A stretch of 15,846 bases of DNA from contig JBGAWE010000091.1 in NCBI GenBank assembly GCA_044227705.1, positions 1 to 15,846 of the forward strand, written 5' to 3'. The position numbers were made by a program, and so were the translations under genes. Source of the stretch: JANOQP01 sp044227705 (lineage in GTDB: Bacteria > Bacteroidota > Bacteroidia > Chitinophagales > Saprospiraceae). Below, one piece after another: positions 1 to 7,502 of the stretch; position 1 is the stretch's first letter; every line of letters begins with the position of its first letter. The notes under the pieces are model-generated. The model did no database searches. It worked only from the letters and a program-made list of their open reading frames with translations, and was not told where the DNA came from.

Positions 1-713
1 CTCGGCTTCAGAACAAGCAGCGGGCCGAGGTCTTTTTCATTCAAAAAGGCAAGCAAGAAGGGGCTTCTGGCGGCCAACGGGCTGGTTTTCGAGTCGACCG
101 CGGTGGCTTGGCCGTTGGTTGCGTCCACGGCAACAACCCCGCCGGGCGGCAATTGGCTGCTATTTGCACCTTCTCCAGCGACCTCGCTGGGCGGGAGGGA
201 TGTGGCCGCTCCCAGAATTGTTGGCGGCGACACCAACAACGACCGACCCTTTGCCGACGAGGTCCGGGTGCCCGAGCGCGGGTCAAACTGGCCGCCCGGC
301 CCCTTTTGGGAAAGGCCGGACGGTTTCATGGCATTGCTTTGAGCCGGTGCGGGCGGGTTTTCTTTTTCAAAACGGGTCGATTCGCGGCCGGAGCTGTTCT
401 CAAAAATCGTGTCGCCGGAGCCCAGCTGGCCGGGCTGTTTTTCAATGACGGCCGCCCGTCCGCCGCTGTTCTCGGTTGCTTTTTGGGCGAGATTTTGGCC
501 CTGCTGCCCATTCTTCATCGAGCAATAGGCCCAAACCGCCAGCCCTCCGACGAGCATCCCGGCCAGCGGCAAGAGGAAAAAAAGCCAGCCCCGCCGCTTC
601 TTGCGGTCGGCCTCGTCGAGGAGGCGCTCGGCGGCGAGCCAGTCGCGCTCCTCGAACTCGGGCACGGGCCGGTCGGCCAGTTTCCGTCGAATCAGGTCGT
701 CAAAAGATTCCAT
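1..713 (-). CDS. Single-pass membrane protein, putative anti-sigma partner (3' end outside window)
   Basis: Read on the minus strand from an ATG at 713, the frame stays open to the window edge (about 237 codons), so the C-terminus is missing. The protein begins MESFDDLIRRKLADRPVPEF, has an acidic and basic cytoplasmic segment of about 40 residues, one hydrophobic segment at about residues 42-63 (WLFFLLPLAGMLVGGLAVWAY), and then a long Gly/Pro/Ser/Thr-rich region without a recognisable fold. The start overlaps the last 14 bases of the upstream sigma factor gene, which points to co-transcription and coupled translation. A short N-terminal cytoplasmic part, one membrane span and a periplasmic tail next to an ECF sigma factor suggest a membrane anti-sigma protein. 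This is inferred from context and topology; no zinc-finger HxxxCxxC motif is present. Two stretches of its coding sequence (110-137 and 213-244) resemble halves of the palindrome at 10898-10963. Confidence 0.72.
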   Translation of the reverse strand, partial: MESFDDLIRRKLADRPVPEFEERDWLAAERLLDEADRKKRRGWLFFLLPLAGMLVGGLAVWAYCSMKNGQQGQNLAQKATENSGGRAAVIEKQPGQLGSGDTIFENSSGRESTRFEKENPPAPAQSNAMKPSGLSQKGPGGQFDPRSGTRTSSAKGRSLLVSPPTILGAATSLPPSEVAGEGANSSQLPPGGVVAVDATNGQATAVDSKTSPLAARSPFLLAFLNEKDLGPLLVLKP

Positions 714-1257
714 GAGCGAGGACGAGTTCTTTTAGCTTGGTTCTTGCGGCGTTGAGGTGCCATTTCGAGGTGCCGTCGGAGATGTTGAGCATCTGGCCGA
801 TTTCCTCGTGCGAGTAGCCGTCCATGACGAACAGGTTGAACACCCGCTGCGCCATCGGCGAGAGCTTTTCAATCAGACCGACGATGGCCTCGGTCGTCAA
901 GTTGCTCTCGGCGAGGTTCCATGCGACGGAATTGTCGTCGGCGACGGGCATCTGGCCGGGGTCGGTCAGTTGGACGGACTCGCGCTCCTTTTTCGAGGCG
1001 CGGAACTCGTCGATGACCGTGTTGATGATTATCCGCCGAATCCAGGCCTCGAAGGGAACGTCGTCGGCGCGCCAGCGGTCGAGCGAGGTGCAGATTTTCA
1101 AAAAAGCCTGGTTGACCACCGCCGCCGCGTCTTCCCGGTCGCGCTTGTAGCGCATCGCCACGCCCATCAAGACCGGGTGGCAGGCGCGGTACAGGTCGTA
1201 CTGCGCTCGTCGGTCGTTGGCCCGGCAGGCCCGAATTAGTTCGGCGGAGACGGTCAT
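700..1257 (-). CDS. RNA polymerase sigma factor, ECF (sigma-70) family
   Basis: The 185-residue protein has the two-domain layout of ECF sigma factors. Region 2 covers about residues 15-90 (YDLYRACHPVLMGVAMRYKR, then VNQAFLKICTSLDRW and FEAWIRRIIINTVIDEFR). Region 4 covers about residues 125-180 and carries a helix-turn-helix (LSPMAQRVFNLFVMDGYSHE, then EIGQMLNISDGTSKWHL). It would direct RNA polymerase to a small regulon. The frame is open further upstream to 1377, but the ATG at 1257 (MTVSAELIRACRAND) gives the normal family length, and the upstream 40 residues look unconserved. The stop codon lies inside the next gene, a membrane protein that may control it. A perfect dyad at 1370-1387 lies 113-130 bp upstream of the start and could be an operator. 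The target genes cannot be read from the sequence. Confidence 0.93.
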   Translation of the reverse strand: MTVSAELIRACRANDRRAQYDLYRACHPVLMGVAMRYKRDREDAAAVVNQAFLKICTSLDRWRADDVPFEAWIRRIIINTVIDEFRASKKERESVQLTDPGQMPVADDNSVAWNLAESNLTTEAIVGLIEKLSPMAQRVFNLFVMDGYSHEEIGQMLNISDGTSKWHLNAARTKLKELVLAHGIF

Positions 1258-1369
1258 CCGGTTGTTGTTGACAGAGTTCGCTGGCGGTTGTGAGCGGCTA
1301 TCGGCTTCGGAGGTGTTCACGAGGGCGGGGCAAAATTGGTTGGGTTGGGTTGAAAAAAAGCTCCCGGCG

Positions 1370-1387
1370 CACAGCACTCGTGCTGTG
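1370..1387. promoter_or_regulatory. Perfect 8-bp inverted repeat (operator or terminator hairpin)
   Basis: CACAGCAC-TC-GTGCTGTG lies between the sigma factor start and the stop of the adhesin gene. Seen from the adhesin gene (minus strand) it starts about 22 bases after the stop codon. It is followed about ten bases later by a run of seven T (plus-strand A run 1353-1359), so it could work as a loose intrinsic terminator. The core ACAGCA-N4-TGCTGT recurs at 7463-7478 beside another promoter region, which argues for a protein-binding site. The two roles cannot be separated by eye. Confidence 0.5.
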
Positions 1388-1408
1388 ATTTACAGCTTAA
1401 TCGTTGTT

Positions 1409-4400
1409 CTACCTCGTCAGCGTCAAGCCACCTTTGAACAGCTCTTCCGACCCGTCAACATAAGCGACGAGCACCCAATAGACGTACACGCCGCCGGCCG
1501 CGTCCTTGCCGTTGGCGCGGCCGTTCCAGCCTGCATGGATGTCGTTCGGTTTGAAGTTTTTGTTGACGAAGACCAGCTCGCCCCACCGGTCAAAAATCTG
1601 CAACTCCTTGATTTTCAATACGGCTTGGTTTCCGAAGACGGTGAAAAAGAAGTTGTTGTTGCTCTCCGGAGCGAAGGCGTTTGGGATGTAGACATTCTTG
1701 ATACGGTTCACTTTGATGTTCACGCCGTCCGTCGCCGCGCAGCCCGCCGAGTCGGCGACGGTCGCCAGGTAGCGCACCGATTGGAACGGCATGACGAAAT
1801 CCGCAAGGCACTTCCCGCAGCCGAGGGGTGGCTGCCAGTTGATGGCGGCGATTTGACTGGGCTTCAAATTGGTCAGCCCTTTGACCAGCACCGAGTCGCC
1901 GAGGAAGATTTCGACGTCCGGCCCGAGGTCGAGCGTGACGGGCGGCGGCTGGAGGATGGTGACGGTCGTCGACAGCTGGCAGCCGAGCGCATCCATCAAC
2001 GAGATTTGGTAAACGCCTGCCTTCAGTTTCGAAAAATAATTTGAAGAGGTCGATTGACCATTGAAATAAATGGAAAATGGCTTCGTCCCGCCTTTCACAG
2101 AGTCGATGGAAATGATGCCGTTCGACTCGCCGAAGCAGCGAACGTCCTCTTTTTCGGTGAAAAAAGCCGTCGGCACCGACGGGTCGTTTTCCACCAAAAC
2201 CGCCGCCGCGCGGGTGCAGCCGTTCGACTGGTCGGTGACGAGAAATTGGTAATTGCCCGCCTTCGCCGCGACGGCGTCGATGCCCGTTGTGCTGCCCGAG
2301 AGCTGCCCGTCGGCCGTCGTCCACAGGTATTTGAACTCGCCGCCGATGGAGCTTCCCGCGCCGCTAACCGGCACCTCCGTCGTGTTGCAGTCCAGTTTTT
2401 CAAAGACGCTGGCGACGGCCTTCGGTGGCTGCCGGTCGTCCAACACGTTGACAGTCAACTGTTTGGTGCAGCCGTTCGCCGCCGTGATGGTGACGGAATA
2501 GCTGCCCGGAACGGTTGCCGCGAGGGTCGGCCCGCTGCCTGTTTGGCCGCCGGGGCCGCTCCATTTGAAGCCCACGCCCGGCGTGGAGCTTTGGGCGATG
2601 AGGATGCCTTGCCCGTTGTTGAAACAGGTCAAGGTGTCGCCCGTCGCTGTGCCGGTCGGCGTCGCGCCGTCGTCGAGGACGGCGACGGTCGCGGACGCCG
2701 TGCAGCCGTTCGGCGCGGTCACCGTTACGCTGTAAGTGCCTGATTGTGAGACAGTTGGGCTCGATTTTTTCTCGTCGCCGCTTTGGATGGCGGGGCCTGA
2801 CCAGAGGTAGGTGGCGAGCGGGTCGGGGCAGACGGCCGAGATTTTCCCGCTCGGCATCGCGCAGGTCAGCGTGATGGTTGTTGTCGTGAAAACCGGCGCG
2901 GCGTTGTCGAGGAAAACTTGCACGATATCCTCGGCAGTGCAGCCGGTCGCGGCGTTCGTCACCGTGATTTGATAGGTGCCGGGCTGGCCGACAGTCGGCG
3001 ACTGCTGCGCCATGTTGGCCCCCGAGATGCCCGGGCCGCTCCACTTGTAGGTGAAACTCGGCCCGGCCGACGATCCGCTCCCGTCGAGCGCGACCGATGT
3101 GTTCGAACAGGTCAAGGTCTTGTCCGGCCCGGCGGCGGCGGTCGGCAGGTTTTGATCTTTCGAGACGGTCGCGCCGTCGGTCGCTGAACAGCCGTTTGTT
3201 TGGTTAGTTATGGTCAATGCATAGCTTCCAGGTACATTGACCGTCGGTTTCGACAAACTTTGACTTGCTGGGGTGATGCCCGGCCCAATCCAATTGACGG
3301 TAAAATTCGCTCCCGAACTCGACATTGAACCATCGAGCGTGAACGAAGTCGAGGTGCATGAAATCAAACCGTCCGGCCCGGCCGCAGCCTTCGGATGGAC
3401 GGTGTCGATGGCGACCGCGACCATGTCGACATCCGTGCAACCGCTCGTTTTGTCCGTCAATTTCAGGGTGAAAACACCCGGCTGGCTTACCGTCGGCGTG
3501 GGCGAATTGGCCGGAGTCGGCCCGCCTGTCCAGAGGTAATCCGCCGTCGAAACCGGTGACGAGGCCGAGCCGTCGAGCGCGGCGGTCGTGGTCGTGCAGG
3601 TCAGAGTTTTGTCCGGTCCGGCGGCGGCTGTCGGGGTCGTTTTGTTCAACAAAACGAGCACCGTGTCGGCTGATTCGCAGCCGTTCGCGGTGTTTTTCAC
3701 CTGAATAAAATAGGTGCCGGGCAAGTTGACGACGGGCGAGGCGAGGCCCATGTTGCCTGCGTTGATGTCCGGCCCGCTCCATGTTTTTGAAAAACTCGGC
3801 CCCGCGCTCGATGCGCTCCCGTCGAGCGTGGCCGTCGGGTATGTGCAGGTCAGCGTTCGGTCGGGACCGGCGGCGGCGAGGGGCTTGCCCGCGTCGAGCT
3901 TTACCTCCATCTGGTCGGTCGCCGTGCATCCGCTGACCGTGTCGACGGCCGTCAGTTGGTAGGTGCCGGGCAGGCTGACGGTCGGCGATTGGAGGTTCGC
4001 CTCGGCCGGCGAGATGCCCGGCCCCGTCCAGGTGTAGAAGATGCTCGGCCCGGTCGAGCTGCCGCCGGACTGGATTTTGACGCTGCCGGTCGTGCAGTCG
4101 ATGGTCAGGTCTGGCCCGGCCGAGGCGATGGGCGACCCCGTCAAGTCGCTGACGGCCACGAGGTCGGTCGCGGTGCAGTTTCCGAGGATGACTGTGAGGA
4201 GATAAACACCCGGTTTGGTCACGTTGAAAACGGTGCCGCTGCCGCTCTGCGGGCCGCTCCATTGATAGGAAATCGCCGCGCCCGAGGTCGAACCGGTGCT
4301 CGAAAGGGTGGCGATTGCGTTGTTTTTGCATGTCAAATACTGGTCAGGGCCGGCGTTCGCCACGAGCGGGTTCGCGGCGTAGCCGACGACGGCTTTGTCG

Positions 4401-5692
4401 ATGGACTTGCAGTTCGTCGATGTGTTGGTGATGGTGAGCTTGTACTCGCCCGCCACGGTGATGCCCGTCGGTGAATAGCTGGAGGAGGTGAATCCATCGG
4501 GGCCTGACCATTGGACGATGAAATTGGTGCCCATCGAGGAACCGCTTCCGTCAAGCGCGGCGGTGCCGAAGCAATCAATTAGTTGGTCGGGGCCTGCGTC
4601 GGCGATAGGGGCGTTCAAATCTGGGAATACGGTCGTCGAGTCGCTGGCCGAGCAGCCGTTGAGCGTGTTGAGAACCAGCAGGTGGAACAGCCCTGGCTGG
4701 GTGACCTCGATTTCATACAGGTGCTCGTTGTTGGCCGTCACCGTGGGGCCGCTCCAAGTGTAGACGAATTGCGGGCCGACGGATGAGCCGTCCGGTTCGA
4801 GGTCGACGTCGCCATCGGCCTTGCAGGTCAGGGTCTGGTTGGGCCCGGCCTCGGCAATGGGTGGCGCGTTGTCAAGGTCGACGGAGAGTGAGAGCACGGC
4901 TGTGCAGCCGTTGAACAGGCTCGTCACTGTGACCGAATAGCTGCCCGGTTGGCTGACGACGGGCGCGATTTGCGACTGATTTTGAATTGAAATGCCCGGC
5001 CCGGCCCATGAATAGGGGAAATTCGGGCAATTCTGACAGCCAACTCCGAGCGTTACGGAGGTTGAATCGCAGGTGATGACCGGCTGCGAGCTTGAGTAGA
5101 TGGCGGGCGGCTGGACGTCGGTGACGATGTGGACGGTGTCTGTCGTTTTGCAACGCGACACGTTGTCCGTCACTTCCAGAACGAACTCGCCGGACTGGTC
5201 GGCGGTCGACGCAGCGATGGTGTTTTGCGGGGCGGAGATGCCCGGCCCGATCCACAAAAAACTGGCTCCGCCCGGCGCGCCCCCGTTGCCGTCGAGCGTG
5301 ACGGAGGATGTCGAACAGGTCAGCATTTTGTCCGGCCCGGCAGTGGCGGTGGGGATGTTTTTTATAGAGACAACCGTCGCCGAAGTGGTCGAGGTGCAAC
5401 CGTTCGAGGGGTCGGTAATGGTCAGGCCATAGATGCCTGGGGCGGTTGCCAGCGTGTCGGGAATCGTGGAAAAGAACCCGTTTGGACCACTCCACAAAAA
5501 AATTACGGGGAAAGCAGACGAGGAAGCGTGCAGTGCGGCGGTGGATTTGACGCAGTTCAGCGTATCGCCGAGGGCGGTCGCGGCGGGCGGGTTTTTGTTC
5601 TCAAAGACCGTCGCGGCGGTAGCTGACGTGCAGCCATTGGCCGTGTTCGTAACTACGAGGGAATAGTTGCCGCCGATGGAGACTGTCGGGTT
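1409..5692 (-). CDS. Adhesin C-terminal piece: tandem PKD/Ig-like repeats, SprB repeat, T9SS sorting domain
   Basis: This frame is open from the premature stop to the TAG at 1409-1411. Its first ATG is at 5497, but the codons between 5692 and 5497 already encode a normal repeat (NPTVSIGGNYSLVVTNTANG), so 5497 is not a natural start. Most repeats follow the pattern A.AGPD..LTC....LDGS.SS....F.Y.WSGPGI, then SPTV..PGTY.LTVT, then NGCTA.D.V.V. After the repeats comes a SprB-like unit (VRCFGESNGIISIDSVKGGT), then a domain with LGPDVEIFLGDSVLVKGL. The last 95 or so residues are the gliding-motility-associated C-terminal domain (VYIPNAFAP, LQIFDRWGELVF, GWNG, GGVYVYWV, FKGGLTLTR). That domain directs the protein through the type IX secretion system to the cell surface. 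An adhesion or matrix role is inferred from the architecture. Confidence 0.9.
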   Translation of the reverse strand, partial: NPTVSIGGNYSLVVTNTANGCTSATAATVFENKNPPAATALGDTLNCVKSTAALHASSSAFPVIFLWSGPNGFFSTIPDTLATAPGIYGLTITDPSNGCTSTTSATVVSIKNIPTATAGPDKMLTCSTSSVTLDGNGGAPGGASFLWIGPGISAPQNTIAASTADQSGEFVLEVTDNVSRCKTTDTVHIVTDVQPPAIYSSSQPVITCDSTSVTLGVGCQNCPNFPYSWAGPGISIQNQSQIAPVVSQPGSYSVTVTSLFNGCTAVLSLSVDLDNAPPIAEAGPNQTLTCKADGDVDLEPDGSSVGPQFVYTWSGPTVTANNEHLYEIEVTQPGLFHLLVLNTLNGCSASDSTTVFPDLNAPIADAGPDQLIDCFGTAALDGSGSSMGTNFIVQWSGPDGFTSSSYSPTGITVAGEYKLTITNTSTNCKSIDKAVVGYAANPLVANAGPDQYLTCKNNAIATLSSTGSTSGAAISYQWSGPQSGSGTVFNVTKPGVYLLTVILGNCTATDLVAVSDLTGSPIASAGPDLTIDCTTGSVKIQSGGSSTGPSIFYTWTGPGISPAEANLQSPTVSLPGTYQLTAVDTVSGCTATDQMEVKLDAGKPLAAAGPDRTLTCTYPTATLDGSASSAGPSFSKTWSGPDINAGNMGLASPVVNLPGTYFIQVKNTANGCESADTVLVLLNKTTPTAAAGPDKTLTCTTTTAALDGSASSPVSTADYLWTGGPTPANSPTPTVSQPGVFTLKLTDKTSGCTDVDMVAVAIDTVHPKAAAGPDGLISCTSTSFTLDGSMSSSGANFTVNWIGPGITPASQSLSKPTVNVPGSYALTITNQTNGCSATDGATVSKDQNLPTAAAGPDKTLTCSNTSVALDGSGSSAGPSFTYKWSGPGISGANMAQQSPTVGQPGTYQITVTNAATGCTAEDIVQVFLDNAAPVFTTTTITLTCAMPSGKISAVCPDPLATYLWSGPAIQSGDEKKSSPTVSQSGTYSVTVTAPNGCTASATVAVLDDGATPTGTATGDTLTCFNNGQGILIAQSSTPGVGFKWSGPGGQTGSGPTLAATVPGSYSVTITAANGCTKQLTVNVLDDRQPPKAVASVFEKLDCNTTEVPVSGAGSSIGGEFKYLWTTADGQLSGSTTGIDAVAAKAGNYQFLVTDQSNGCTRAAAVLVENDPSVPTAFFTEKEDVRCFGESNGIISIDSVKGGTKPFSIYFNGQSTSSNYFSKLKAGVYQISLMDALGCQLSTTVTILQPPPVTLDLGPDVEIFLGDSVLVKGLTNLKPSQIAAINWQPPLGCGKCLADFVMPFQSVRYLATVADSAGCAATDGVNIKVNRIKNVYIPNAFAPESNNNFFFTVFGNQAVLKIKELQIFDRWGELVFVNKNFKPNDIHAGWNGRANGKDAAGGVYVYWVLVAYVDGSEELFKGGLTLTR

Positions 5693-6075
5693 TTACAGGC
5701 TCTGGTTGGCTGTCGTGATTCCCGGCCCGGCCCACGACCACGAGACGCCCGTGACGTTGGCCGAGCCTTGCAAGGTGACGGCCGTGTTCGCGCAGCCAAT
5801 CGTCCCCCCAATGGCCGTCGCGCCCGGCAGCCCGGCCGCGCTCGCTACGACGATGGTGGCCGTGTCGGAGCAGTAGGTGTTGCCGAGGTTGTTCCTAATT
5901 ATCAAGTGGTAGGTTCCGGCGGCAGCGGCGGCGTAGATCGAATCCGTGCCGACGGTGGCCCATGCAGCGTTTGTCCAGGTGCGGACGACGCCCGCGCCCG
6001 TCGTCGAGCCGGCCGAACTCAACTGAACCGTCGGCGAGAGGCAGGAAATCTGCGGCTGTGCCGGGACGATGGCGG
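2170..6075 (-). repeat. About 16 tandem protein repeats, period about 243 bp
   Basis: The conserved Cys codon of the LTC-like motif recurs, by my reading, near 6044, 5794, 5549, 5312, 5068, 4823, 4568, 4328, 4093, 3843, 3596, 3355, 3107, 2860, 2624 and 2392. The spacing is 235-255 bases, mean about 243 (81 residues). Most units also hold a second Cys in NGC near their end, so a disulfide per unit is likely. At the DNA level the most alike units share blocks around TTGTCCGGCCCGGCGGCGGC (3118-3137 and similar near 3610 and 5329). Such blocks favour recombination and assembly error. Confidence 0.85.
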
Positions 6076-6579
6076 CGTGCGAGGAGATGACAGCAATTTT
6101 GAACCGGAGGGTCGAATCGCACTTGCCCGGCTCGCTGATTGTTTCCAAAAAAGGGCCGCCGGTCGTGCAGTAGTTTGTGCCGTTTATGGGGGCGCAGTCT
6201 CCTTCGCACAGGTATTTCGTTCCATCATCGTGCACAAGGCTTGGCCTGGCCACAATTTTTTGCCGGACCATGGAGTCGCAGCCAAAGTAGCTCGACAGCG
6301 GCGGATTGGTCTGCAAGACGTAGGTCCCCGGCGTGTAAATTGGCTGGTCAACATAGAAATCGGGGTAGAAGGGTAAGTTTTCAAAACAGACAATGGTGTC
6401 CTTGAGGTTGTTGTCCGGCAGTGGCGCCACCTGAACGTTGACGCATTTTTCGGGAACGTTGTGGCAGGGGCCGAGCGGCTTCACACAAACCTGACCGCCT
6501 TGCGAGCCGAACTGGATGGACACGCTGGTTCCCCCTGGCGCTGGCACCATCTCGACGTTGCCGCCGCCGTTGATGCTCG
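5693..6579 (-). CDS. Adhesin middle piece: Ig-like end and first repeats
   Basis: This frame picks up just after the frameshift (ASINGGGNVEMVPAPGGTSV) and ends at the TAA at 5693. It contains the close of an Ig-like domain (SIQFGSQGGQVCVKPLG), a cysteine-containing stretch typical of long Bacteroidota surface proteins (DTIVCFENLPFYPDFYVDQP, and YLCEGDCAPINGTNYC), and two repeat units (PQISCLSPTVQLSSAGSTTG and GATAIGGTIGCANTAVTLQG). The same frame is open upstream to 6787, but those upstream codons give an arginine-rich nonsense peptide that is not conserved-looking, so the true coding start of this piece is the frameshift point. Confidence 0.85.
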
Positions 6580-7191
6580 ACCGGGCGGCGCTGTCCATTG
6601 ATACGCATTGGAGGTGTAAACCGGTGGAATCGAGTAGTTCACAGTGCCGTTTGGGCACATTTTCACCGGGCCGTTCGGCAAAGGAAATGGTGGAGGGGGC
6701 GGGACATGTGTCGATCCGGCCAAAACGCTGACCGGAAAACCGCAATATTCGTCGCCGTCGGGATCCATCAACCCAACGGACAGCCAATAGACCTTACCCA
6801 CCACATAGTTGTTGTAGGTCAGAACAACCGGGGCGGAACTGGGAAATAACACCTTCGAACAGACCACTGGGGCTTCGCCGCATTCGGGCAGCACCAACGC
6901 ACAGTAGCCCTGGTCGTCACCATCAAGGCATGGCACAAAATTGATCTGGATGGTGATCGAAGGGGTTTCGGCCACAAACCCGACCCAGTTGTCGTGGTAA
7001 ACACCCCCTACGCAAGGCAAACCGTTGTAAGGGCCGGGCACAATCACGGGGCTGGAATAGCCATTGAGGTCGCACAAAACGCAAGCTGTTTCGCACGTTG
7101 GCGCGGGAGGAGGGTCGTCGCAAAATTCCGGCTGGGAAAAGGCGGCGTTCGCCAAAAAACAGAGCAGCAGGAGAGGTGGGAATTTCTTCAT
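6481..7191 (-). CDS. Adhesin N-terminal piece with signal peptide
   Basis: The start is the ATG at 7191, chosen because it opens a clear Sec signal peptide (MKKFPPLLLLCFLANAAFSQ, cleavage probably after FS or SQ). An ATG-like extension to 7239 would put a poor leader in front. The mature protein begins with closely spaced cysteines (FCDDPPPAPTCETACVLC). It then has a domain resembling the N-terminal lectin-like or jelly-roll segment common in Saprospiria surface proteins (VIVPGPYNGLPCVGGVYHDN, WVGFVAETPSITIQI). The genuine coding sequence runs to about 6580 (VYTSNAYQWTAPPG). The remaining codons to the stop at 6481 are out of frame and read as an arginine-rich artefact. Confidence 0.87.
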   Translation of the reverse strand: MKKFPPLLLLCFLANAAFSQPEFCDDPPPAPTCETACVLCDLNGYSSPVIVPGPYNGLPCVGGVYHDNWVGFVAETPSITIQINFVPCLDGDDQGYCALVLPECGEAPVVCSKVLFPSSAPVVLTYNNYVVGKVYWLSVGLMDPDGDEYCGFPVSVLAGSTHVPPPPPFPLPNGPVKMCPNGTVNYSIPPVYTSNAYQWTAPPGRASTAAATSRWCQRQGEPACPSSSARKAVRFV

Positions 7192-7462
7192 CGATGAAAA
7201 CGGGGTAGAAGGATGATTGCCCAAAATAGGGCACGGCAAAATCAGCTGACGGATGACAGTTATGTGCAGAAGAGCCGCCGGAGGTTGTATGCGTTGTCCA
7301 TCTGGGCAAAATTTGGCGGCTCGGCACCCGGTCTAAAATGTTAAGCTTGTCGAGCTATTTGTTCTGTAAAACATTTGGGGCGCTACTTCCTCGCTGACAA
7401 ATTGGATTTCGACCAAAGAGGGCTACGGAAATCAGGTTCCACCAGTTTCCGCTCGAGAAGGG

Positions 7463-7478
7463 ACAGCATGAATGCTGT
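7463..7478. promoter_or_regulatory. Dyad ACAGCAT-GA-ATGCTGT upstream of rarA (candidate operator)
   Basis: The site is a perfect 7-bp inverted repeat with a 2-base centre. It lies 25-40 bases upstream of the rarA start and directly upstream of a TAATTTTG -7-like box. The core ACAGCA-N4-TGCTGT is the same as that of the dyad at 1371-1386. The position fits a repressor site overlapping the promoter. The regulator is unknown. Confidence 0.45.
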
Positions 7479-7480
7479 TC

Positions 7481-7488
7481 TAATTTTG
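7481..7488 (+). promoter_or_regulatory. Candidate Bacteroidota -7 box for rarA
   Basis: TAATTTTG matches the Bacteroidota -7 consensus TAnnTTTG exactly and ends 14 bases before the rarA ATG, which would give a very short leader. No TTTG or TTG was found at the expected 19-21 base spacing upstream, so the call is weak. Confidence 0.3.
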
Positions 7489-7502
7489 CCATCAAAAAAA
7501 AC

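Larger units (their letters stand above)
1409..7191 (-). pseudogene. Giant T9SS-secreted adhesin-like gene, interrupted twice
   Basis: Three adjacent reading frames on the minus strand make one gene. The span of 5783 bases plus one missing base is exactly 1928 codons. The order is: signal peptide, N-terminal cysteine-rich surface domain, Ig-like segment, about 16 tandem repeats, SprB-like repeat, one more PKD-like domain and a C-terminal T9SS type B sorting domain. Lesion 1 is a one-base deletion between 6579 and 6580; restoring one base gives PPGASINGGG, a usual end of this kind of Ig-like domain. Lesion 2 is an in-frame TAA at 5693-5695 (ANQSL-stop-NPTVS) where sister repeats have Q or S followed by a PTV motif; CAA to TAA would explain it. 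If the lesions are real, this is a decaying surface protein gene. If they are sequencing errors, it is one intact protein of about 1,927 residues. The individual pieces are described separately. Confidence 0.85.
7192..7502. other. Divergent intergenic region between the adhesin and rarA
   Basis: These 311 bases hold no convincing gene. They are clearly richer in A+T than the surrounding coding sequence. Visible elements are an inverted repeat AAATGTT/AACATTT (7336-7342 and 7370-7376) around an AGCT-TGTCG-AGCT core, the dyad at 7463-7478, a Bacteroidota-type -7 box match at 7481-7488 and an A run just before the rarA ATG. The promoter of the adhesin gene should lie here on the minus strand, but no full -33/-7 pair was recognised. 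Confidence 0.6.

Noticed and set aside
1217..2044. Open frame of 275 codons on the plus strand
   Set aside because: It is antisense to the sigma factor start and the T9SS domain; the composition is Asp/Val/Arg-rich and no motif was seen.
3204..4331. Open frame of 375 codons on the minus strand inside the adhesin gene
   Set aside because: It is a shifted frame of the repeat array; its Arg/His-rich repeats mirror the true repeats and it has no start signal.
5693..5695. The in-frame TAA as evidence of a recoded genetic code
   Set aside because: Other genes here end at TAA, TAG and TGA at the positions expected for their families, so a single lesion or error is more likely.
2170..6075. The regular 240-bp periodicity as a possible CRISPR or satellite array
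   Set aside because: The period follows a protein repeat in one long reading frame; there are no short identical repeats with unique spacers.
7336..7376. Inverted repeat AAATGTT/AACATTT as a riboswitch or small RNA
   Set aside because: The arms are only 7 bp and the inner pairing is weak; no known riboswitch core was recognised.
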